64,000 bases of DNA from Psettodes erumei (lineage: Eukaryota; Chordata; Actinopteri; Pleuronectiformes; Psettodidae): the NCBI GenBank assembly GCA_016785225.1, contig JAFBJZ010000238.1, forward strand, positions 688,001 through 752,000, given 5' to 3'. Positions within the stretch are counted from its first letter, which is position 1. Each line of letters begins with the position of its first letter. A program made the translations under genes and the position numbers. The notes under the pieces were generated by a model. The model was not told where the DNA came from and ran no database searches. It worked only from the letters and a program-made list of their open reading frames with translations. Below, one piece after another: positions 51,971 through 60,300 of this stretch.

Positions 51971-52295
51971 CATATAACAAAGAGTCCTCCACCCAACTCA
52001 TCCCTGGATAACATATGTATCAGATTCCAGACAGTAAGGTCATTTTGTGAGGTCTTCCTTCATATTTGAGACAAGGAGTCACTCTGTTACATGAATCACT
52101 TGGATAATAAAGTCATCCACCATTCTTCGATACAGAAATAAAGGCAGGCAAAACTGCTAAATGTTTCCAGCAAACAATAAGACAGCAGACATCTCTTCAC
52201 ATGACCCAACACATTAACACTTCCAGGCAGATTCCTGGCACATGGTCACCTCATTAATAAAAGAAGCACTTAAAGTCACAGAGAGAAACACTTAC
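50690..52295. other. Non-coding stretch with (AC)n
   Basis: A run of TTTAATTTAATTTAATTTAA lies near 50823, and (AC)n lies at 51932-51964. No coding exon was recognised. Confidence 0.45.
51932..51964. repeat. (AC)n microsatellite
   Basis: About 16 AC units followed by ATATATACATATA. Confidence 0.97.
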
Positions 52296-52492
52296 CAACA
52301 ATGATGATGTTGGCAGACAGGAAGTGGCTACAGGGAAGGCTGGCAGTGCTCACAAAAGAGTCGCCGTCCGTCGTCATGGTAGTCCTTGATCTCAGTGATG
52401 GGTTGGGGGAGTCAGTTATCATGGCCATTCTGGCTGCCACATACTCCATGCCCACTGTTGGATGATGGTCAAATGTAAAGTGCCAGGGGTCC

Positions 52493-52505
52493 ACACAGAT
52501 TTTTC
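52493..52505 (+). repeat. Left copy of 13-bp direct repeat (probable target duplication)
   Basis: ACACAGATTTTTC occurs here and again at 55055-55067, bracketing the 2,549-bp block that holds the Penelope-like element. The match is exact and the bases on either side differ (CC before, AAG after on the left; CT before, CCA after on the right). Penelope-like elements create target duplications of variable length, so this fits, although element ends often carry ACACAG by themselves. Confidence 0.65.
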
Positions 52506-52859
52506 AAGATGGAGCTACTGATCTCAGCCTCAAAGATTGGGTCTTTCAGTGCCTTTAGAAACTGTGATACAGTCCAATAATAAAAAAGTAACCACAGCTG
52601 GAGCTCAAGAGACACTATATGCCATTGTCAAAAAATATTCTGTAAATCAGTGGTAACATACATTGTAATCCCTGGAAGAAGGAGCAAACGCAGCCTGAGA
52701 CATTCCTCAAAATTAAGTTCAGTGGTGGAGGAAAAGTGCTGGCCTCATGGGACTGGGGCAGTCAAGAATTTAGTGAATATCCTCAAAGCAACAGATTTAA
52801 AAACTACAATCCAATCCAACATTCAAATTTCATTTCAGGTACAGTTACAGGAATCACTC
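52506..52859. other. Unexplained segment inside the insertion
   Basis: This piece lies between the left 13-bp repeat and the end of the minus-strand element. It has no similarity that I can see to the right-hand end (54939-55054). On the minus strand, downstream of the element, it could be flanking DNA of the source locus carried along by read-through, or filler added at integration, or simply target DNA if the 13-bp repeat is a coincidence. Confidence 0.4.
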
Positions 52860-53448
52860 TCTGAAAGTCTGGTGGGGAGTAACTGATATTTATCTACCAG
52901 GAGGAAGGTGGTGGAAACGATGGTCATAAGACCCGAAACCAAACGACATGTTAGATGTAAACAGAGTCGTTAGTTTTGATGGGCGGTCGTTAACCCTCCC
53001 GCCCTCTCGGGGGTTTTTTGGTTTCACCTGTCTGCAGGTGAGAACGGCGGCTGCACCTCCTTGGGAGGGAGCTGAGAACAGCATTGTATGTGGGTGATAG
53101 GTGGTGTCTGAGGCCCCCTCCTCTGTTCAAAGACGGTCGTTCTAGCTTGACATGAATGGCTTCTTTGACCCCTCTCTCAAACCATCTGTCCTCCCTAGCT
53201 AGAACGCGCACCTTGTGGTTTTCAAAGGAGTGCCCCTTCTCCTTGAGGTGAATGTGGACTGCTGAGTCCTGGCCTGTGGTGGTGGCCCTCCTGTGCTGTG
53301 CCATGCGTTTGTGTAGCGGCTGCTTAGTCTCTCAATATACAGGTCAGAGCATTCCTCATTGCACTGCACTGCGTACACAACATTGCTTTGTTTTTCCCTT
53401 GGAATTTTATCCTTGGGATGGACAAGCTTCTGCCTCAGTGTGTTGCTG
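52860..53448 (-). repeat. Inverted repeat arm, left (element 3' end, minus)
   Basis: Reverse complement of 54348-54938. By eye I find three differences: a single missing G (near 53334) that breaks the GIY-YIG frame, one G/A substitution (near 52969) and one C indel (near 53000). The arm stops after CTTTCAGA, which is the base before the hammerhead core of the other arm. Confidence 0.95.
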
Positions 53449-54352
53449 GGCTTAAAGTGTACTGGGATCTGGTGGGTGTTAAAGATCCTCCGGAGTTTCT
53501 CCGCAACCCCTGCCACATATGGGATGACAATATTATTTCTTTTCTTGTGGTCCTCGTCCTCCCTGGGCTTTCTAGCTGTTTTGATAAAGGCCCAGTTTGG
53601 ATATCCACAAGTTTGAAGAGCAGTGTGAATATGTTTGTGTTCCCTTCTTTTACCATCTGTTTTGGATGGGATATTTGTCGCTCTGTGTTTCAGCGTACGG
53701 ATCACCCCAAGTTTGTGTTCCAGTGGGTGGTGGGAATCAAACAGGAGGTATTGATCCGTGTGCGTGGGTTTCCTATAGACCCTGATGTTGAGTTCCCCAT
53801 TAGTTTCAATGTGCACCAAGCAATCTAGAAACGCCAGACAGTTATCTTTGACATCCTCTCTTGTGAATTGGATGTTTTTGTCCACTGAGTTGAGGTGTTT
53901 TGTGAAAGGTTCAACTTCACTTTTCCTGATGGTGACCCATGTGTCATCCACATATCTGAACCAATGCCTCGGAGGGTGGCCACTGAAGGTTCTCAGGGCC
54001 GCCGCCTCCATCTCTTCCATATACAGGTTAGCTACAATCGGGGATACTGGGGATCCCATGGCACAGCCGTGTTTTTGCCTGTAGAAGCCACCGTTGTACT
54101 GGAAGTAAGTAGTGCTGAGGCAAAGGTCAAGGAGGTCACACACCTGTTCTGGTGAGAGGTTGGTCCTTTCTGACAGAGTGTTGTCAAGTAGTAGCTTATT
54201 CTTAACTGTCTGTACTGCGTCCCCAGTGGGAATGCAAGTGAAAAGCGATGTCACGTCATATGAAACCATGGTTTCCTCTGGGACCAGGTTTATTTGTCGG
54301 ATTTTGTTTGTAAAGTCCATCGAGTTCTTAATGTGGTGGGGGGAGCTCAGCA
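52990..54352 (-). pseudogene. Penelope-like reverse transcriptase and GIY-YIG endonuclease, truncated and frameshifted
   Basis: The protein primes and reverse-transcribes element RNA at a nick made by its GIY-YIG domain. The minus frame reads, in order: MVSYDVTSLFTCIPTGDAV (RT motif A type), DLLDLCLSTTYFQYNGGFY, HGCAMGSPVSPIVANLYMEE (motif B type), HWFRYVDDTWVTI with the catalytic YVDD, ENCLAF-type motif as DNCLAFLDCLVH, RVYRKPTHTDQYL, and PFVPYV-type IPYVAGVAEKLRRIF. The endonuclease starts KQSNVVYAVQCNEECSDLYI, where a missing G shifts the frame; the remainder continues in the next frame as MAQHRRATTTGQDSAVHIHL to RCSRRSHLQTGETKKP. The N-terminal third is absent: the element starts at SPHHIKNSMDF. 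The longer frame that extends to 54545 uses antisense sequence of the plus-strand arm and is not part of the protein. Confidence 0.9.
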
Positions 54353-54938
54353 ACACACTGAGGCAGAAGCTTGTCCATCCCAAGGATAAAATTCCAAGGG
54401 AAAAACAAAGCAATGTTGTGTACGCAGTGCAGTGCAATGAGGAATGCTCTGACCTGTATATTGGAGAGACTAAGCAGCCGCTACACAAACGCATGGCACA
54501 GCACAGGAGGGCCACCACCACAGGCCAGGACTCAGCAGTCCACATTCACCTCAAGGAGAAGGGGCACTCCTTTGAAAACCACAAGGTGCGCGTTCTAGCT
54601 AGGGAGGACAGATGGTTTGAGAGAGGGGTCAAAGAAGCCATTCATGTCAAGCTAGAACGACCGTCTTTGAACAGAGGAGGGGGCCTCAGACACCACCTAT
54701 CACCCACATACAATGCTGTTCTCAGCTCCCTCCCAAGGAGGTGCAGCCGCCGTTCTCACCTGCAGACAGGTGAAACCAAAAAACCCCCGAGAGGGCGGGG
54801 AGGGTTAACGACCGCCCATCAAAACTAATGACTCTGTTTACATCTAACATGTCGTTTGGTTTCGGGTCTTATGACCATCGTTTCCACCACCTTCCTCCTG
54901 GTAGATAAATATCAGTTACTCCCCACCAGACTTTCAGA
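54348..54938 (+). repeat. Inverted repeat arm, right (element 3' end, plus)
   Basis: Partner of 52860-53448, beginning CAGCAACACACTGAGGCAG and ending CCACCAGACTTTCAGA. The junction with the minus-strand body is abrupt at GGGGGGAGCT|CAGCAAC. Confidence 0.95.
54354..54828 (+). pseudogene. GIY-YIG endonuclease fragment of the plus-strand partial copy
   Basis: The plus frame reads NTLRQKLVHPKDKIPREK, SNVVYAVQCNEECSDLYIGE, TKQPLHKRMAQHRRA, FENHKVRVLAREDRWFERG, VKEAIHVKLERPSLNRGGG and RRCSRRSHLQTGETKKPPRG. The GIY-YIG signature residues are VVY and LYIG and are intact in this arm, unlike the minus arm. No reverse transcriptase precedes it: the open frame's apparent start at 54112 is antisense to the body of the element. 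It is a headless 3' copy, unlikely to be expressed as a working protein. Confidence 0.85.
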
Positions 54939-54976
54939 ACTGAAGAAGCCTCTCGGATGAGAGGTGAAACGTCTTC
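54937..54976 (+). ncRNA. Candidate minimal hammerhead ribozyme
   Basis: The core CTGAAGA (54940-54946, fitting CUGANGA) is followed by a stem II of CCTCTC (49-54) with GAGAGG (59-64), closed by loop GGAT and extended by a G-T pair (48 with 65); A54947 is bulged. Then come GAAAC (66-70) and GTC (71-73), with predicted cleavage after C54973. Stem I is GAA (37-39) with TTC (74-76). Stem III would be only AC with GT and has no loop, but ACGT is self-complementary, so two molecules or two copies could form it as a dimer. Penelope-like elements are known to carry type I hammerhead motifs with very short stem III. The position downstream of the GIY-YIG frame in the sense strand fits. Activity is not shown. 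Confidence 0.7.
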
Positions 54977-55054
54977 GACTCACACGAGGTTAGTCCAGTT
55001 GCTTTATTTACTACTTCTTTGGAGAATTACCATGACCTGGATGACTGAGAACCT

Positions 55055-55067
55055 ACACAGATTTTTC
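55055..55067 (+). repeat. Right copy of 13-bp direct repeat (probable target duplication)
   Basis: Same 13 bases as 52493-52505. It directly follows GGATGACTGAGAACCT, a phrase often seen at the outer end of such elements in fish. Confidence 0.65.
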
Positions 55068-55092
55068 CCAACATTGAATTGTTAGCATCTAG

Positions 55093-56764
55093 CTGATAAG
55101 GACAGTGAGAATTCAGCAGCTACAGAGTTGGGGAAGATCAAGAAAGAGCAGAAAGGAGAGGACATGCATCCATCAGATGGACATAAGCATAAGCATCTAA
55201 ATGCTCCATCTCCACTGGCTTTGTAAATATACATTTACAATCTTCTTCCTTGTCAAAACCTGAGTATTATGCTAGCTGCAGCTAATGTAGCCTCAAGCAT
55301 CTCCCCTCAATCAGGTCACAAAGATCTGGTGAGCTCACTTCAATCTGACATCACATCCCCAGAGTTTTTCACTTTTTGAACTTGCAGTGTTCAGAGCCAC
55401 TCCTCAAGTGATGTGATTCGAGTGAATTTACTGAGGACATTCATCAGACATCCCACAGCTACTGTACCTTTGGAGATACTGTATGCACTGACCAACTATA
55501 AACACCAACACACATCAGAAAAAACAGTCACCTGTTAGCATATGTAATAAATGAAAACTGAAGAAGTGGCCAATTCAGAAATGACACCAGAATTCAGTTT
55601 ACTGAGGACTGACAAGGGTCACTGTGGGTCACTCCCAGTCCCCTTTGGGCTCAAATTTCATTTGACCTCAGATGCCATTAGGGCTGCATTAGCTTATGTG
55701 TTTCAGATAGCTGTGTCTGTCTGTCTCAGGTGGAGGCAGCAGTGAAGTGACACTGTAGACAAATGTAAATTGTAGACAGAGAAAAAGAAGGTAGAGTGTG
55801 GAAAGATGCAGTTGGATTTAAATGTTAGGATAAGAAATAAGAAAATAATGTGACACCTTTGAAAGATTGCCAACATATTAATTTACTGTTGCATGAGACA
55901 AAACTTAAGTGCCTATACATACAGTGCAGCATGACAACTGCCGACATGTTCGACCACACATTAGACTCACTTCACTTTTCCTACCTAAACTTCCTTTGTT
56001 TACCTACCTTGCCACCTTCCGACACACATCCATCACTGAATCCCTCCCGTGTAAAGTTTGGATAAACCTCAGTGCAGCTCAGCTCAGTTTGAAAGACTCT
56101 TTCAAGTCAGCTTTTAAAAAGTTGAAAGCTTTAGCGTTGTGCATGTGATCCACCGCCAAGGACTGAACAATGCATGTATGTGTAATGTGTGGCAGGGAAG
56201 TCAGTCACAGTTAGCTCAACGTGCTGGGCTGGCTGGTGGACATGTTGAGAACTGTTTTTGAAAAGTTGGTGGTCAGATTGCCTGATCTACAGGTCTGGGC
56301 GCGTTCCTGTTACCATCAAACATGCATATACACACTCCTCCTGTTCAGAAGATATTGTAGTACCAGAATATCTATTGTGAGCATATAGTTATATAAAAAA
56401 CTGCCATCAACAAAGCATTGACTAAATATAATAACATGACATATTTTTTCATGGTTGTGGAGGTGACTCAGAGATGCCACTGGTCTACAGTCATTCAGTG
56501 TTGTGGGGATGTTCAGAGTGCTGATCATCCCCTGCAAAACAAAAATGAGGTTATCATAAGTTTGTTGTGGCAACGGGAAGGAAATGGACTCCATCAGAAG
56601 CTGTTCAGAGTGCAAAGTCTGCTCTTCACTTCAGGGACGTGGTTGGTTAAGTCCAACACAGGAGAGCAGGTCTCAGGCTTCTCCCAAGAGCTCCTGTGCT
56701 CCTCTGTGGCATAAATCAACATCTGTGCAGAAGAAACTGCTGGTAGTAGAGTAAATCCGGAGAC
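55093..56764. other. Non-coding stretch, nothing recognised
   Basis: Apart from the acceptor-like sequence discussed with the candidate exon, no feature was recognised. Frames at 55551-56148 and 56316-56714 lack motifs. Confidence 0.45.
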
Positions 56765-57372
56765 AAGCGGTGGCAGAGAGATATGCCAAAGCTCTCTCAA
56801 TGGCCAGGCTGGGAAGATGGAGCAACTGGGAGAGCCTGGAGAAGAAAAAGCTCAGCTGGCGTCATGCTCCCTCCATCGGGCAGATGGAGGGAGTGTGGCT
56901 AAATTTTATCTTGAGAGCCACATATGACCTGCTTCCTACCCCCCCCAAATGTGGTATGTGGTATGGAGAGGTTCCCACCTGCTCTCTGTGTCAAGCACCA
57001 GCATCCCTAAAGCACATTCTATCAGGATGCAAGTCTCACCCAAGGGCGCTACACTCGGTGGCATAAACAAGTACACCAAGAGTTGTTTTATACCAACTGG
57101 CCATCCTCATGGGAACCGAACAACACCAAAGAATACAAACATTCTGTAGGCTGCTCAAGATTGGAGATTGGAAGTGCACCTGGATAAAAAGCTAGTGTTT
57201 CCCACAGAGATAGTGCCAACAACACTCTGGCCAGACATGATCCTGTGGTCTCCAACAGCAAAGCTGGCTTATGATGTGGAGCTGACAGTACCATGGAAAG
57301 ATGGGGTTGAAGAAGCTTTTGAGAGGAAGAAAAACAAATATTCTGGCCTAGCAGCAGACGCATCCCAGAACG
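56765..57372 (+). mobile_element. LINE 3' fragment with zinc knuckle and restriction-like endonuclease
   Basis: The plus frame from 56770 reads KALSMARLGRWSNWE, LRATYDLLPTPPKCGMWYG and CSLCQAPASLKHILSGCK, a C-x2-C-x7-H-x4-C knuckle typical of LINEs with restriction-like endonucleases. After a frameshift and stops (57066-57168) the next frame reads LDKKLVFPTEIVPTTLWPDM, ILWSPTAKLAYDVELTVPWK and ERKKNKYSGLAADASQNG, the PD...(D/E)xT endonuclease core with PDM and ELTVPW. I recognise this as the C-terminus of a LINE frequent in fish, different from the R4/Dong-like fragments at 47 and 49 kb and closer to R2/NeSL/HERO-like lineages; the exact clade is unsure. It is truncated at both ends and inactive. 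Confidence 0.8.
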
Positions 57373-60300
57373 GATGCCCACCCAATGACCCCAATGATAT
57401 ACCTACCCCTCCCTTTCACCACTCAACTCCAACAGCTAACATCAAGAGCACCAACTATCCAAAGGGAATGAAACATCTAGTTATATCTGTTTTGCTGTTT
57501 TCATTTATGTTTTTTAGTAAACATTCACGGTTAAGATATGTCATTCAGGAAATGAGCCTAGGGAATCATACGCGTTATGAGTGGGAGTTCAAGTCCCTTG
57601 TTATGTGGGACAATCCGATGGTTGGAATACAGCTGCACTAATACCTATGAATACATTAACAATGGCTGAATTGGCTGTGTACAATGAAAGGTTCTGTTTT
57701 GGTTCAGGCTCGCATCAGTCTGGTTTCCAGGAGAAATGGGCAGCTGCTTCCAGCCACAGAAATCACCCACAAACACTACCTGCTCACCACCAAATCTGGG
57801 GAACATAGTGGAGCATTTAGGAGGTGGTGGAGACCAAACCGGAGGAAAAGCAGCATAAATACATTAATCAGATGGACACAAACAACTCCAAATGAAAGCT
57901 AAATTGCTGCATGTGTAATGTTTGTAAACTTGGTCATATCAACTTCAGTATATTTGCTGGTTGCAATGCTCTAAGTGGCCAAAACATCAGTTCATGCAGA
58001 TTTAAAGGAGATTAACATTAATTGATGTGAGCAAACTGATTCAGGAAAGTTAAACAGCAACGCCTATCTGAAGTCTACTAACATCTGCTAACATTAGATT
58101 GAACAAGCAAGACTGTAGCTGAATAAAGCCCTCAGTGTTTTGAAATGAGCAAAGATGTGTTTTACTGGTTATGAATTCAGCTGTCATTCATAAGAGGAAT
58201 ATTTTGTTCTTAAATGCTCTTTTAGAATAAAAAAAGAATACAGTGCCCTGCTCTGTGAAGCAGTTTATCAGAATGTCAGCAGTGGAGTGATTTAGTGATC
58301 TCTATGACTTCTGTTATAACAGAGCGAGCAGAGTGGGCAGGTAAGATAACCAGAGTGAGTAAGTCTTTATATGAATGATACCATGGCTGGAAGTGACTCA
58401 TTTTATAGATGATAGAAAGTGCTTTGGCAAACAAAACACAAAATGATAACAGCCACAAGAATGTCTCCATCAAGGCCTTAGGAAGTGGGAGATAAGCATC
58501 TAGTCTCTCTAATTATCTTTGGCTTGTCCTGACATGAGTATGTGATCTCTTCCTGCACAAGCCATGCTGCTGTGTTTGTCCAAGGTTGTGCTGAGGGTGT
58601 CACATCATTAGAATCACCATACAACTTCAAATACACAGTCTTCAGTGAGTATTTTACTGCTGCACCACAACACAACATTGTCATGAGTTTCAGTGTTCTT
58701 TGGGGGCATGAGCAGAATGGTTAACAACATCTACTTCTACAACTACAAAAACTTCTGATCATATGACTGAACAGGAGTCAGTCTCAGTACTGCTGCTATT
58801 GTCATGAGCGTGTCATCAGTTACGTTCAAGAGGAGGGGGTCAACCTGAAGCTTGCCAGAAGCTTGTGGATAACCACCAAGAGTGCCTAAGGTATTAGCAA
58901 GTATTAGCATTGCTGTATGTATATTTTTTGACACAGCAGATTTTGTCTCTTTATAAAAGACCCAAAATGTATGATTGTTTTTTGTGACAGACTTATGTGG
59001 TCCTATCATTCTATCCTAGAAAATTAAGAGTTCTACAAATCACTGGAAACTAAAGACTGCCATTATATACATGTTCTTTACAAATTTATCTAAACTTTTG
59101 AGGTTTGATGAAACATAGAGATTTTGACTTTAGGGATGAAAGTTATGACAGGAACTGTCAAATCTGATTTTGATTTTTTTTTATATTATGATTGAAATAA
59201 TTTCCTCAGACAGCAAAGCCAAAATCAAAGATAGAAAAAGATTGGTTGGATTTCTGAGATAGTAAATAATGATCAGAGAAAGACTTTCAGACTCACAGAC
59301 TTAAACAGTTAACGTGAGCATAAATAATGTGATGATGCACTATTATATTAATGTCTTGTCCATTACTATGCCACATTTCAAACACAGTGCTGAAGGGAGT
59401 GTGACTGAACCAAACAGAAAAGCTATGAGCTTAAAACCAAAACAATAAGCACAACGACACAAAAATGTGGGCAAAAGGGCAAAATCACATATTTTTGTCA
59501 TGTGTTGACAACTGTTTCAGAAAAAGATTCTCAACTCTCTGATAAAAGAAAATGCATCAATTTGACTGAAGCTGGTATAGAATAAGATATAGTATTGGAT
59601 GTATCAATATTTTTTGTTGAACTTATCATGGTAATTAAAAAAACTTTTAATTTTAGTAGTTTAGTAGTTCTGCTGTAGTCTAACACATTTATACTACAAT
59701 GTATGGTGTGTACACATATCTACACAAGCACCACATGTTGAGCAGGGCTATTATGAATAGTGTAACTGTAAAAGGGAACAAAAGAGCAGTAACTTTACAC
59801 TGTAGGTCAACACCCTTTTTGTTGCTAAGCACAACAAGTTGGGTACAAGCTCAAGCACAGTCATGTACTTCACACAAGTTTCATAACACCAACTCTGACT
59901 AAGCTAACTGAGAGAGAGAGAGAGAGAGAGGGCTCTCAATGCAAGCCTTGTAAATGAAAAACTACCATGCATGCACTTCACAACCCAACACAACACATGG
60001 CACATTGTGGTTGCTGTTAAAACTGTCAGAGCACAAGACAACTCTCATGACTAAAATCTACACGGCCACAATGAGAGCTTGAATAATGCATTTACAGCAT
60101 TGTCAGAGGGTGAGTCAGTCTGCCACAGCTCTTCGTAGTGTGTTTCATCCTGTGGTTTAGAGTCTTGTTGTGACTACGTTGTTACACACACTGTCCTCTG
60201 TGGAACTGGCTGCTTTCCTGACATGCCTATGAAAGAGTGAGGGGGACATGTACAGACACACATACACAGTGGATGTTCAGTGCTATTATCACTCTGTTTA

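Larger units (their letters stand above)
52506..55054 (-). mobile_element. Penelope-like retroelement with inverted partial copy
   Basis: The block holds a 5'-truncated Penelope-like element on the minus strand (reverse transcriptase, then GIY-YIG endonuclease, then 3' untranslated sequence to 52860), joined at about 54348 to a second, plus-strand copy of only the 3' part (54348-55054). The arms 52860-53448 and 54348-54938 are inverted repeats of about 590 bp. Penelope-like elements are known for tandem or inverted partial copies called pseudo-LTRs and for hammerhead ribozymes within them; both are seen here. The left 354 bp (52506-52859) lie inside the repeat-bounded block but match no part of the element that I can recognise. 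Confidence 0.85.
52296..55092 (-). pseudogene. Candidate host exon split by a retroelement insertion
   Basis: On the minus strand the 3' part (52505-52296) is an open frame containing VDPWHFTFDHHPTVGMEYV, ITDSPNPSLRSR and SHFLSANIIIVG, ending at a good splice donor: TTGTTG then GTAAGTG (GT at 52295-52294). Upstream in frame it meets a stop (TGA at 52506-52504), which lies exactly where the Penelope insertion begins. If the insertion (52506-55054) and one copy of the 13-bp repeat are ignored, the frame continues into the right flank (55067-55055 and on), stays open for LDANNSMLGKICV, and begins at an acceptor with TCTCACTGTCCTTATCAG (AG at 55094-55093). The implied exon is 235 nt, phase 0 at the start and 1 at the end. 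I do not recognise the protein. What is seen is the frame, the splice signals and their continuity across the repeat; that it was a real exon is inference. In this assembly the exon is broken. Confidence 0.4.

Noticed and set aside
53252..54084. Several plus-strand frames of 60-146 codons opposite the Penelope body
   Set aside because: They are antisense shadows of the reverse transcriptase and endonuclease.
54353..54545. N-terminal part of the long minus-strand frame (to 54545), with a hydrophobic start that looks like a signal peptide
   Set aside because: This part is the antisense of the plus-strand GIY-YIG arm. The Penelope protein homology begins only at about 54352.
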